Origin: Chlamydiota bacterium
Lineage (GTDB): Bacteria > Chlamydiota > Chlamydiia > Chlamydiales > JAAZZY01
Direction of reading: 5' to 3'
Assembly: GCA_022601335.1 (NCBI GenBank)
Contig: JAJACV010000059.1
Location: forward strand, 1 to 36,814
DNA: 36,814 bases
How positions within the stretch are numbered: the first letter of the stretch is position 1; the number at the start of each line of letters is the position of its first letter. Shown here piece after piece: positions 1 through 8,686 of this stretch. The translations under genes and the position numbers were made by a program. The notes under the pieces were generated by a model. The model saw nothing but the letters and a program-made list of their open reading frames with translations. It was not told the DNA's origin and ran no database searches.

Positions 1-265
1 AATAGATGATTTTTTCTCTCTATTCACTTTGATGGACAAATTAACTCCTATAAAACCAAGTTTATTTAATCAAAAAAAAACAAAGAGCATTTACATTAGC
101 ATATCTGAATAAAAATTCACTTTATTTTTTTATGATATCCCTTTTTTTAACTTTGTATCATGGAGTCATTTTTAAGGATAAACTTTTTTTAAAAACAGAA
201 CCCTTCTTGCATTTTTAGCTGTGATCTTTTAGTTTTGTGACCAATAGAAAACGTGAAGACTACTT

Positions 266-1639
266 ATGGATTTAGATTATAAAGTAATGGCTCGAACCAT
301 GAGACCCCAATCTTTTAAGGAGATTGTTGGGCAAGATAAAATTAAACAAACGCTTATGAATGCGATTGCCATGAAGCGATTAGGGCACGCTTATCTTTTC
401 TGTGGTCACCATGGAACGGGGAAAACAACTCTTGCACGCCTTTTCGCCAAAGCTTTAAATTGTGACCAGCCCATACTTGGAGAGCCTTGTAATATCTGTT
501 CGTCATGTATAGAAATTACTGGATCTCATTCATTAGATGTTATTGAAATTGACGGTGCTTCAAATCGTGGAATTGATGATATAAGACAAATTAATGAAAC
601 GGTAGGCTTTGCAACAAAAGCTGGTAAGTATAAAATTTATTTAATTGATGAAGTTCATATGTTGACAAAAGAGGCTTTTAACGCGCTTCTTAAGACACTG
701 GAAGATCCTCCTACTAAAGTAAAATTTTTCTTCGCGACTACAGAGCCTCACAAAATGCCTGCGACTATTTTGAGTCGCTGTCAATGCTTTCACTTAGAGC
801 CACACACTTCTCAAGATATTGTTAAACATATCTTATTCTGTGCCAACAAACTACAAGTCTCTGTAGATGAGTCTTCTGCAAATTTAATTGCTCAGAGAGC
901 ATCTGGGTCCTTAAGAGATGCCCTTGTTTTAACAGACCAACTTATAACGTTCTGTGAAAATGAGATCACTTCAGAAAAAGCCATTGATTTTTTAGGGCTA
1001 ATGCCTAAAGAGACTTTTTTTACTTTTGACGAACAAACCTCTAAAGGAAATATAAAAGTAGCCTTAGAGCTTGCAAATCAAGTCTATTCATCTGGAAAAA
1101 ATATCAGTTATTTTTTAGAAACTTTGAGTGAACATTTTCGTCAGATTTTGTATATCAAAGTGTATAAAGAAAATCCAAAATACCTTCCCGTTTCCGATCA
1201 GGACTGGAAATTGTATGAGCGCTCTTCAAGCCTTTATGGCTATGAACAATGCTTACACATTATAGACCTGATCTTGGCTGCCCAGGTCAGCCTCAAAACG
1301 GCTCTTTCTAAAAGAGTTGCACTTGAAAATTTACTTATTCAAATAACCCGCTCTCATCTACGTGTTTCTTTAGACGAAGTACTCGAGCATTTAGAGGGTT
1401 TGAAAAAAGAATCCCCTCCTTTAGCTCAGGACCTTACCCTAAAGTCTCTCTCAAATACTCCCATAAAGAGTGAGATTAAAAAAGAAACTCCCCCCTCTAA
1501 GCCTCTTTCAAAAAAAAATATTACAAAACCTCTCTCTCCCCCTAAAGAAGGTGCAAAAAAAGAGAAAAGTAGGTATGATACAGTTCTACAATTTGCAGCC
1601 GTTGAACTTGAGGGCTCTTTAAAAAAAGAAGGTAATTGA
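266..1639 (+). CDS. dnaX: DNA polymerase III tau/gamma subunit, short form
   Basis: This is the clamp-loader ATPase of the replicative polymerase. The AAA+ module is complete: Walker A GHHGTGKT at residues 47-54, four zinc-site cysteines at C66, C75, C78 and C81, Walker B ending LIDE near 126-129, and the arginine-finger motif SRC at 170-172. At 457 aa it is shorter than long tau proteins. The part after about residue 385 is lysine/proline-rich and looks like a linker without a recognisable polymerase-binding domain, so it may act like gamma. The start ATG has only a weak GAAG upstream. A poor promoter-like pair (TTGCAT at 207-212, TAGTTT at 230-235, spacing 17) lies in front. Its stop codon overlaps the start of ybaB, the usual dnaX-ybaB arrangement, as in Chlamydia (CT334-CT335). 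Confidence 0.93.
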   Translation: MDLDYKVMARTMRPQSFKEIVGQDKIKQTLMNAIAMKRLGHAYLFCGHHGTGKTTLARLFAKALNCDQPILGEPCNICSSCIEITGSHSLDVIEIDGASNRGIDDIRQINETVGFATKAGKYKIYLIDEVHMLTKEAFNALLKTLEDPPTKVKFFFATTEPHKMPATILSRCQCFHLEPHTSQDIVKHILFCANKLQVSVDESSANLIAQRASGSLRDALVLTDQLITFCENEITSEKAIDFLGLMPKETFFTFDEQTSKGNIKVALELANQVYSSGKNISYFLETLSEHFRQILYIKVYKENPKYLPVSDQDWKLYERSSSLYGYEQCLHIIDLILAAQVSLKTALSKRVALENLLIQITRSHLRVSLDEVLEHLEGLKKESPPLAQDLTLKSLSNTPIKSEIKKETPPSKPLSKKNITKPLSPPKEGAKKEKSRYDTVLQFAAVELEGSLKKEGN

Positions 1640-1944
1640 TGGGTAGTGGCTTTAAAAAAAGAAAGAAACAGATGCAAGCTTTACAAACGCAGCTAATGCA
1701 GGCTCAAGAAGAGTTGAAAAGTAAAGAAGTGACAGGAGTTAGCGGAGGAGGTTTGGTATCTATTACTCTTTCCGGAGAACACGAAGTCAAAAAGGTTTCT
1801 ATCAAAAAAGAGTGCATTGACCCTGAAGACCAGGATGGCTTAGAAGACCTCGTTTTGTCTGCATTTCAAAATGCCTGTGAGCAACTGAAAGAAGCTGAGC
1901 CTGATTTTGCAGGTTCTTCTTTAATGGATCTGCTTCCTAGTTAA
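1639..1944 (+). CDS. ybaB: YbaB/EbfC family nucleoid-associated protein
   Basis: This is a small DNA-binding protein of the YbaB/EbfC family, which forms dimers and binds the nucleoid. The family pattern is clear: a lysine/glutamine-rich N-terminal helix, then a glycine-rich turn (GVSGGGLVSITLSGEHEVKKVSI) and a C-terminal acidic helix ending in a DL motif. I chose the ATG at 1639 (101 aa), which overlaps the dnaX stop as TGATG; a TTG three bases earlier is possible but unnecessary. The ribosome-binding site AAGAAGG lies inside the end of dnaX, so translation is probably coupled. The stop codon overlaps the stop of the convergent ptsI by four bases. Confidence 0.92.
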   Translation: MGSGFKKRKKQMQALQTQLMQAQEELKSKEVTGVSGGGLVSITLSGEHEVKKVSIKKECIDPEDQDGLEDLVLSAFQNACEQLKEAEPDFAGSSLMDLLPS

Positions 1945-3728
1945 GAAGCCGTTACTGCTTGAATATTATGAAATAGATCGTGGGGTACAGAGTTTTTGTA
2001 CTCTAGATTTAGCCTCTTTTGAATTTCTTCTGCTGTCGTCATCATCAATATTTCTTCTGCCAATTTACAAGCAGAAATAATATTTGTACCTCTAATTGCA
2101 TTTTTAACAATCGGTAAAAACCTAGCGGAACAAGAGAGTTCATGAACTCCCAAACCTAGCAATAAAGTTGTAAAACGAGGGTCTGCTGCAATTTCTCCAC
2201 AGACAGAAACAGGAATTCCATTACGATTGGCCTCTATTACAACCATTTTTATTAAACGAATAACACTGGGATCCGCCGGATTATAAAGATAACTCATCAT
2301 TTGATTTCCACGATCAACAGCCAGTGAGTATTGAACAAGATCATTTGTCCCAATAGATAGAAAGTCGCACTGCTTTGCAAATTCATCGCTGGTGATAGCA
2401 GCTGATGGGATCTCAATCATGCAACCAATTTGAATGTTTTTTGCATATTCAACCCCTCTTTGATCCAGCTCTTCTCTTGCCTTTTGCAATACTTTTTTAG
2501 CTTCAACTAATTCAAAAGAGCCAGAAACCATTGGAAACATTAAACGCACGGTTCCATACGCGCTTGCTTTTAAAATAGCACACAGTTGTGTTTTAAAAAT
2601 TTCAGGTTCTCTGAGAAGATAACGCAATGCTCTACAACCCAAGAAAGGATTGGGTTCTCCTTGAGGCAAAAAACTTCCTCCTTTGTCTCCACCAATATCA
2701 AAAGTTCGAATAGTAACAGGGCGCCCTTTCATTCCAAGAACAAGTTCTTTATAAACTTGAAACTGCTTTTCTTCTGAGGGGAAATTTTCTGATGAAATAC
2801 AAATATACTCAGATCTAAAAAGACCAATGCCATCTCCCCCATGTTTTTGAACGAGTTCAACTTCTCTAAGCATCTCAACATTGGCTGTTAACTTGACTTG
2901 GTAACCATCCATGGTTTCAGCTGTTAAATTGCCTCGATTATTGAGGTTTTGAAGATGGCTTTCCAGTTGGTATTGAAGAGCTTGATAAGCAGATAGGGTG
3001 GTTTCTGTTGGGTTAATAATAACTTCCCCGGTACGTCCATCGACAATCACATAAGCATCTTTGCAAGCTTCCACTTTATGAAAGTCTATACTGGAGACAT
3101 AAGGAATTCCTTTTGATCTGGCAATAATGGCAGCATGAGAGGTTTCTCCTCCAAATTCTGTTACAAAAGCTCCAACTCGAGATTTTTGCGCTTCGGCCGC
3201 TTCAGAAGGAACAAGGTCTGACGCAAACACAATAGAATTCATTGGAATATCCGCGAGAGAAATTTTAGCTGATTTTTTTAAATTTCTCATAATGCGTCTA
3301 GAAATATCTTGGACGTCTTTAGTACGTTCTTTAAAAATTTTTTCTGATAAATGACTGAACTTCTTCTCATAGTCATTCATAATAAATTGAAAGACATATT
3401 CAGCATTTTTTTTAGTATGTCTAATTTGATTTTCTAAATGGCCTGTAATTAAATCATCTCGCATGATTTGGAGATGGGTATCTAGGATCATGATTCCCTC
3501 ATGAGCTCCATCTAACTCCAGTTGTTTTTGAAGGTGGCGAACTTCTTGCTTACTTCGATAAAGAGCTCGTCTGTAGCGATTAATTTCTTCGCCTATTTCT
3601 TCCCTATTGATAGGAAATTCAGGAACACGATCATCAGAGAAAATAAAAAGGAATGGTTTTCCAATAGCAACACCTGTACAAATTGGATTCCCTTTAATTC
3701 TTATTTCCCTCTTTTTCCAATCAGCCAT
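1941..3728 (-). CDS. ptsI: Phosphoenolpyruvate-protein phosphotransferase (enzyme I)
   Basis: Enzyme I takes phosphate from phosphoenolpyruvate onto a histidine and passes it to HPr in the cytoplasm. The active-site histidine is H198 in GGETSHAAII. The PEP-binding barrel follows, with RTFDIGGDKG and GTNDLVQYSLAVDR motifs, and the catalytic cysteine is C510 in VCGEIAADP. The length of 595 aa is slightly longer than usual (about 575). It is the last gene of the hprK-ptsH-ptsI unit, three bases after ptsH, and a GGAGAG ribosome-binding site lies in the ptsH tail. No EIIB/EIIC permease gene is present in the window, which fits a regulatory PTS, as known for chlamydiae. Confidence 0.95.
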   Translation of the reverse strand: MADWKKREIRIKGNPICTGVAIGKPFLFIFSDDRVPEFPINREEIGEEINRYRRALYRSKQEVRHLQKQLELDGAHEGIMILDTHLQIMRDDLITGHLENQIRHTKKNAEYVFQFIMNDYEKKFSHLSEKIFKERTKDVQDISRRIMRNLKKSAKISLADIPMNSIVFASDLVPSEAAEAQKSRVGAFVTEFGGETSHAAIIARSKGIPYVSSIDFHKVEACKDAYVIVDGRTGEVIINPTETTLSAYQALQYQLESHLQNLNNRGNLTAETMDGYQVKLTANVEMLREVELVQKHGGDGIGLFRSEYICISSENFPSEEKQFQVYKELVLGMKGRPVTIRTFDIGGDKGGSFLPQGEPNPFLGCRALRYLLREPEIFKTQLCAILKASAYGTVRLMFPMVSGSFELVEAKKVLQKAREELDQRGVEYAKNIQIGCMIEIPSAAITSDEFAKQCDFLSIGTNDLVQYSLAVDRGNQMMSYLYNPADPSVIRLIKMVVIEANRNGIPVSVCGEIAADPRFTTLLLGLGVHELSCSARFLPIVKNAIRGTNIISACKLAEEILMMTTAEEIQKRLNLEYKNSVPHDLFHNIQAVTAS

Positions 3729-3731
3729 AAC

Positions 3732-4004
3732 TTATGGTTTCTCTCCAAAGCATTGTTCAAATAGGGCACTCAACTCTTTTACGACAGTCTCAGCATCATT
3801 TCCTTCTACTTTCACTTTAATTTGATGGGACATTTTAGCCTCTAATAATAAAAGATTCATTACTTGTTTCGCATCAACTGTTCTGGAGTTACATGTAAAG
3901 TAGACCATAGAGTTTGTTTTTGCAAGTAACTTTGCGATAAGAGAGGCAGGTCTTGTATGAATGCCTTGTTTATTAAGCACTCGAAGTGTTTTTTCTTTTT
4001 TCAT
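3732..4004 (-). CDS. ptsH: Phosphocarrier protein HPr
   Basis: HPr is the small phosphocarrier between enzyme I and its targets. At 90 aa it has the normal size, and the phosphorylatable histidine is H16 in the GIHTRPAS motif. The second regulatory site of HPr proteins is a serine in a K-S-I-M context, the target of HPr kinase. Here the aligned stretch is V43-D44-A45-K46-Q47-V48-M49, so glutamine 47 stands where the serine would be. That is odd because hprK is the neighbouring gene. The ATG overlaps the hprK stop (ATGA), indicating translational coupling. Confidence 0.94.
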   Translation of the reverse strand: MKKEKTLRVLNKQGIHTRPASLIAKLLAKTNSMVYFTCNSRTVDAKQVMNLLLLEAKMSHQIKVKVEGNDAETVVKELSALFEQCFGEKP

Positions 4005-4954
4005 ACAAAGGGTCTTCTATTGACTTGATTGGCTGCTATTTTTTTTGATAATCTTGATTTAAACTCTTTAGCGCAGTGATACCCCATTTTTTTCAGGCGA
4101 TAATTCAAAGCTATTGCTTCAATAAGCAACACCACATCTCTACCAGGCTTAACAGGTAAAATAGAAAAAGGCACTTTGACCCCTAGTATTTCACATGTTT
4201 TTTCATCGGCACCGATACGATCATAAAAATTTTGTTTATCCCAAGCCTCTAATCTAACGATTAAATCGATCCTTTTTTTATCGCGTACACAAAATGCACC
4301 ATAAAGGTTGGCAACGTTAATGATACCAATTCCTCTAATTTCCATATGATGACGAGTTAAGTCAACACCTCTTCCTTCCAAGTTAGAATCTTTTGCTTTT
4401 TTAATCCGTACAATATCGTCAGAAATAAGGCGATGCCCTCTTTCAATAAGCCCTAAGGCTGTCTCACTTTTTCCAATGGCAGAGTCTCCTTCAATGAGTA
4501 CTCCAATATCAAAAACTTCAACAAAAGTCCCATGTCTTGAAGCTATCGGAGCAAATTCTTCGGTTAAAATCATTGCCATTTGGTTGGTCATTACCATAGT
4601 TGAAAAAGGAGCACGAAAAAGAGGTAAATTACGCTCATTGCAAAGATCTAATAACTCTTTCATGGGTTTATAGCGTCTCGTTAAGATGACAGCAGGAGTT
4701 TTTTTGCTTAAAATCGCAGAGAGTCTTTCTCGTCGCAGCTCTGAATCTAAAGATTTCAAAAACTCGACTTCGACTTTGCCCATAATAAGCATTCTTTTTT
4801 CGCTATAATTCTTCAAATATCCAGTCAACGAAAGTCCCGCTCTATGAATTTCTGGGACTTTCACCCTTCTTTTCTTAAGGCCTTGCTGACCAGCAACAAG
4901 CTCGAGACTCAATTCTTTTTGATATTTTTCAAAAAATTCCTGAACTAAAAACAT
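4001..4954 (-). CDS. hprK: HPr kinase/phosphorylase
   Basis: HprK/P phosphorylates a serine of HPr with ATP and can remove it by phosphorolysis; in Firmicutes this controls carbon catabolism. The 317-aa protein has the two-part layout of the family: an N-terminal DRTGG-like half and a kinase half from about residue 130. Visible motifs are the catalytic histidine H141 (SRHGTFVEV), Walker A GDSAIGKS at 156-163, the paired aspartates D179/D180, the family signature MEIRGIGIINV at 204-214, and PVKPGRDV at 267-274. All appear intact. It heads the hprK-ptsH-ptsI unit, 62 bases after comEC on the same strand. Confidence 0.95.
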   Translation of the reverse strand: MFLVQEFFEKYQKELSLELVAGQQGLKKRRVKVPEIHRAGLSLTGYLKNYSEKRMLIMGKVEVEFLKSLDSELRRERLSAILSKKTPAVILTRRYKPMKELLDLCNERNLPLFRAPFSTMVMTNQMAMILTEEFAPIASRHGTFVEVFDIGVLIEGDSAIGKSETALGLIERGHRLISDDIVRIKKAKDSNLEGRGVDLTRHHMEIRGIGIINVANLYGAFCVRDKKRIDLIVRLEAWDKQNFYDRIGADEKTCEILGVKVPFSILPVKPGRDVVLLIEAIALNYRLKKMGYHCAKEFKSRLSKKIAANQVNRRPFV

Positions 4955-5016
4955 AATTAAATATCTATTTTTCTTTACACTCCTAGTGAGAGGGATAATC
5001 GAAATTGCCTAAAAAA

Positions 5017-6474
5017 TCAAGTTTTTCTTGCATCTGTTAAGAGCTCTTGTTCTTGAGTTATTTCTTCAAAGAGACCCAAAGCAAAAAAGAGAGTGAGGTA
5101 AAGAATCAAAACATATGAAGGAAATACTGGAACTCTAATAGCATAATCTAGTGACGTTGGGACCCAAAATAAAGTTTTAAGTAAATGGTCAGTGAAATAG
5201 CTATCTATTTTGAAAAGAAATAAAGCTAAATTAGGCACTATAAAATAAGTCAAGATGGCACTTAAAAAAATCATAGCTAAAATACCTACTGCTGCTGGAA
5301 TAAATAGATTCCAAAAAAAACTCATTAAAAAAAATTTATGAAAATAGAAGAGAGTCAACGGGATTGCCACAAGATGTACACTGATTCCCAATGATAAAGC
5401 CATAACAACATGGCGATCTATCGAATTTTTAACGAGCAGTATTTTAAGCAGTTGATTTCGTACTTTCGAGGTGTACATTAAGATTGCATAGGTTACAAGA
5501 AAGCTAAATTGGAACCCTAGATGCGTTAATATAAGTGGATCTAAAGTAAGGATAAGAAGTGCTGCCACGGATAGCGTATTAATAGCATTTGCAGGACGCT
5601 CAACCAAGCTTCCTAAAAGATAAACAATTGAAATGATCCATGCTCTTGAAAGAGAAGGTCCATTACCTACGAAGAGAAAGAATAAAGTCGTTGCCACTAT
5701 TAAAAATAAGGATTTTATCTTATGGGGCAAAAAGGCTCTGAGTAAAATATTCAAAAAAAGTACTAACAAGCCAAAATGAAATCCAGAGATCGCCAGTAAG
5801 TGATTCAAGCCAAATCGAGAAAATGTGAAAGACAAATAGGCATTTGAAAAATCGCCTGTTGAAATTCCTATTAAAAACTCTCGCGCATTTTTAGAAGGAA
5901 TTTTAGTTTTTAAAAAATTTTTAAATTTCTTTTTAAGATTATAACGCTTTTTAGCCCAACCCCTTGTTTTTTTGAGCTCCTGAAAGGTTGGATTCGGCCC
6001 GACTTTTAAGTTGTACCCATACGAATTGCTTTTCTTGATGACTCCTTCCACTTGATAATCATAGGCTGTATCTAATAATTTGAGTTTAGGTTTATGATAG
6101 TACTTGAAAGGGAGATTTCGATATTTTTTGCCCTCAGTCAAAAAAGTCATTCGTCCTGAATAAACATAATTAGTGCCAAAAAAACCTATTTTTCGGCTCA
6201 CCTCTGCAACATGAAATTGGCAGACTCCAGCAGTTTCTCCTTGAGGTAATTTTCCTCCATAAAAAAGAAATAGAGCTCCCACACCTCCTATAAGTACGGG
6301 TATATAGAGATAAAGGCTCTTCTTCCAGCCTCCAACCCAAGCAATAAATCCTAGCGGAACAACAACGTAAAAGTTTGATATATAGATGCTTATAAATGAA
6401 ACCCATATAATAGCCCACTCTAAAGATGGATACATTGTAAAAACAGTAAAAAGTCGTAATCGTAAGGCCTTCAA
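5017..6474 (-). CDS. comEC: ComEC/Rec2-type competence membrane protein, lacking the metallo-beta-lactamase domain
   Basis: ComEC forms the inner-membrane channel for single-stranded DNA in natural transformation. This 485-aa protein has two or three N-terminal membrane segments, a soluble beta-rich region (about 80-200, DUF4131-like), then a polytopic competence domain with the diagnostic stretch RFGLNHLLAISGFHFGLL and SLSRAWII. It ends after the membrane core, without the C-terminal metallo-beta-lactamase domain of full-length ComEC (about 700-800 aa). Chlamydial homologues (CT339) are also short as far as I recall. The chosen start is TTG, with AAGGGA about eight bases upstream; an ATG at 6435 would remove 13 residues but has no good ribosome-binding site. 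Confidence 0.85.
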   Translation of the reverse strand: MKALRLRLFTVFTMYPSLEWAIIWVSFISIYISNFYVVVPLGFIAWVGGWKKSLYLYIPVLIGGVGALFLFYGGKLPQGETAGVCQFHVAEVSRKIGFFGTNYVYSGRMTFLTEGKKYRNLPFKYYHKPKLKLLDTAYDYQVEGVIKKSNSYGYNLKVGPNPTFQELKKTRGWAKKRYNLKKKFKNFLKTKIPSKNAREFLIGISTGDFSNAYLSFTFSRFGLNHLLAISGFHFGLLVLFLNILLRAFLPHKIKSLFLIVATTLFFLFVGNGPSLSRAWIISIVYLLGSLVERPANAINTLSVAALLILTLDPLILTHLGFQFSFLVTYAILMYTSKVRNQLLKILLVKNSIDRHVVMALSLGISVHLVAIPLTLFYFHKFFLMSFFWNLFIPAAVGILAMIFLSAILTYFIVPNLALFLFKIDSYFTDHLLKTLFWVPTSLDYAIRVPVFPSYVLILYLTLFFALGLFEEITQEQELLTDARKT

Positions 6475-6486
6475 CTCATTAATCCC

Positions 6487-6515
6487 TTGACATTTATTAA
6501 AAAAAATGTTATACT
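6487..6515 (+). promoter_or_regulatory. Sigma-70-type promoter of the deubiquitinase gene
   Basis: A -35 box TTGACA (6487-6492) and a -10 box TATACT (6510-6515) are separated by exactly 17 bases. This is the best consensus match I saw in the window. It points at the USP gene, whose ATG is 38 bases after the -10 box. AAGGAAGAG at about 6529-6536 may serve as a ribosome-binding site, although it is unusually far from the ATG. Confidence 0.75.
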
Positions 6516-6552
6516 ATTCTTGGTTAACAAGGAAGAGCAGTAAAGTATTTAT

Positions 6553-8229
6553 ATGATGAGATTATCACCAGAACAAGCTACCTTAGCTCAAGCAATACGC
6601 GTTCAAATAGCAGCAAATCAACCGAATTTGTCTATCAAAGAGATCGATAAAAAAGTAGCTCAAATATTGGCTCCTACTAACGCTCTCCCTACTCTTCAAT
6701 CGCCTTCTCAATTAAATTCAAGTCGACTGAAACAACAAAAAAATCCATCTCCTTCAACAAAGCTAGACATAGTAACTTCTGTCAAGTTAGCTAAACTGCA
6801 GCAGCACTACGCAAAAGAGTACGGAGCCAGGCTAGCTGAAACAAAGATCAAAGAGCTTATAGATTCAGGTAGAGCCCAAGATGGAACAATGGAAATCCTT
6901 TTAAGCTCGATTGAAGCAAACGAATCCCCTACTTCCACAAGGACTCAACCTGGCGGTTTTATTAATGTGGGAGCTACCTGCTGGTTTAACTCTTTAGTTC
7001 AATCTCTGTTTAAATTTGATGGACCTTATAAAAAGGCTTTAGACACACAGGTAGAGAATGCACAAGGCAGCTTAATCCATGCCAAAAGAGCAAACCACTT
7101 ACGAACACTTATCAAACTCTCAGAGCAAGAAGCAAATCCTACGAATAATGAAACTTTAATAGATGCGACCAAAAGCTTTATTAAGGACCTCTATAAAAAC
7201 CAGGGAGGCCTCTTAATTGGATTGAATCGGCATGAAGATGCCGATAGCGGCTATCGAGCTCTCATTGAATATTTAGGGCTAGATGTGACTCATATCAATT
7301 CTTTGCAGCTCACTCAAAAAACTAAAAGTTTAGAAACTAATAGCAGCATTCAAAAATCTTCTAATGAGCCTTTAATTGCTTTAAAGCCCCACGGAAAAAA
7401 TTGCAAATCTATACAAGATTTGATTAACAGCTCTAACAGGGTTGTAGAAAATCTCTCTGCCGAAAATGGATACAAATTTTCAGGCGATTATGGCCCGGCT
7501 GAAAGTTCACAAAGAATGGATTATCTTACTTCTGCTTCTAATCCAAAAATTGGAGATGAAGTAGTTTTTTCACTACCACGATTTACAATTGGTCAAAATG
7601 CAAAGGGTGATTTTGTTTCAACAAAAAATCAAGCTACAATTCAAATAAATCCAAGAATAAAAATTCCACTTTATACCGATGATGGTTCTTCTGTTAAGGG
7701 TGATGCGATTTTACAATTAAAAAGTTTGGTTTATCACGTGGGTAATAGTTTGAATTCAGGACACTATATTACCTATGTACGTGCTCAAAATGGAACCTAT
7801 ACTGCCTACAATGATGATAACGTCAAAGAAGGCATTCCAGAAAGTGTCATTTTAGAGGGCACAAAAAAGAATGCTTACTTAGCAACTTATCAAGTAGTGA
7901 GCTACAGAAAAGCTATGAATGAATTCGCCGTAGATCTTGGGTATGAAGTATTAGATCCACCTAGTGATAGTGACAGTGGTAGATACACTGAGACTCCTCC
8001 CATTCCTTCAAAAGTTCTATTACCTTTAACAGAACAAGAAATTAAACGCTTAAAAGATGAAAAGGGATTAAGCCGCGAAACAGTAGAATCTTTTTTTGAG
8101 GCTTTAGGAGCTAGTGAATTTAATGCCCTAGTAAAGGAACATCTTGGCTCATCTTCTGATGAAGAAGAGAGTGAATTGGAATTTCACACCCCTCTGAGTT
8201 CTCGATCTAGCTCTCCTACACCTTCCTAA
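6553..8229 (+). CDS. Ubiquitin-specific protease (peptidase C19) homologue, probable host-directed effector
   Basis: This eukaryotic-type cysteine protease would cleave ubiquitin or ubiquitin-like conjugates. The Cys box is FINVGATCWFNSLVQSLF with catalytic C143. The His box is NSGHYITYV with H404, followed by YTAYNDDNV, where N420 or D421 can be the third catalytic residue. The N-terminal 130 residues are helical and polar, with no signal peptide. The C-terminal part (about 455-558) is a helical segment followed by an acidic, serine-rich tail. Bacteria have no ubiquitin system, so the target should be in the host; delivery by type III secretion is an inference. The gene has its own strong promoter and stands alone. 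The start could also be the second ATG (6556). Confidence 0.88.
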   Translation: MMRLSPEQATLAQAIRVQIAANQPNLSIKEIDKKVAQILAPTNALPTLQSPSQLNSSRLKQQKNPSPSTKLDIVTSVKLAKLQQHYAKEYGARLAETKIKELIDSGRAQDGTMEILLSSIEANESPTSTRTQPGGFINVGATCWFNSLVQSLFKFDGPYKKALDTQVENAQGSLIHAKRANHLRTLIKLSEQEANPTNNETLIDATKSFIKDLYKNQGGLLIGLNRHEDADSGYRALIEYLGLDVTHINSLQLTQKTKSLETNSSIQKSSNEPLIALKPHGKNCKSIQDLINSSNRVVENLSAENGYKFSGDYGPAESSQRMDYLTSASNPKIGDEVVFSLPRFTIGQNAKGDFVSTKNQATIQINPRIKIPLYTDDGSSVKGDAILQLKSLVYHVGNSLNSGHYITYVRAQNGTYTAYNDDNVKEGIPESVILEGTKKNAYLATYQVVSYRKAMNEFAVDLGYEVLDPPSDSDSGRYTETPPIPSKVLLPLTEQEIKRLKDEKGLSRETVESFFEALGASEFNALVKEHLGSSSDEEESELEFHTPLSSRSSSPTPS

Positions 8230-8402
8230 AAGGTAGGCGTAATTACCTATATTAAATCCATAGAAACTGACACTAGCTGGTTTACTAGCCTTTTTGGCTC
8301 TGAATTACAGCTTATCTCTACATTCAGCGATTGTTTTTGGAACCTTTAAAATTTCGAATTATGTTTTAATACTTAATTCCTGATACCTTTTAAGTCATTT
8401 TC

Positions 8403-8431
8403 TTGACTTTTACTCTGTCATGTATTAAAAA
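8403..8431 (+). promoter_or_regulatory. Candidate promoter of tRNA-His
   Basis: TTGACT (8403-8408) is followed after 17 bases by TAAAAA (8426-8431), placing a transcription start a few bases before the tRNA at 8447. The -35 match is good and the -10 match is only moderate. Confidence 0.4.
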
Positions 8432-8446
8432 TTGTGTGCTATTTTT

Positions 8447-8521
<75 letters not shown>

Positions 8522-8686
8522 CATTTTTAAGTCTCTCATAATAAACAATAAAGGCTGTAACCCCGTGGACCTAACAAGGAACCTTGCAAAAAAGATAGAA
8601 AATAACGTTTCAAAGTAATACTTAATATTTTATTTAGGTGGTAAGGAAAAACCATTTATTAATCATAAAAATATCTATCTAATTCC

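Noticed and set aside
1510..1518. Run of nine A in dnaX, considered as a slippage site producing two forms as in Thermus
   Set aside because: It lies near the 3' end, so a shift would change only about 40 residues of linker. Similar A-runs occur throughout this AT-rich sequence.
8575..8586. CAAGG-AA-CCTTG before ftsK, considered as a terminator for tRNA-His
   Set aside because: The loop of two bases is too small for a stable hairpin and the following run is A rather than T.
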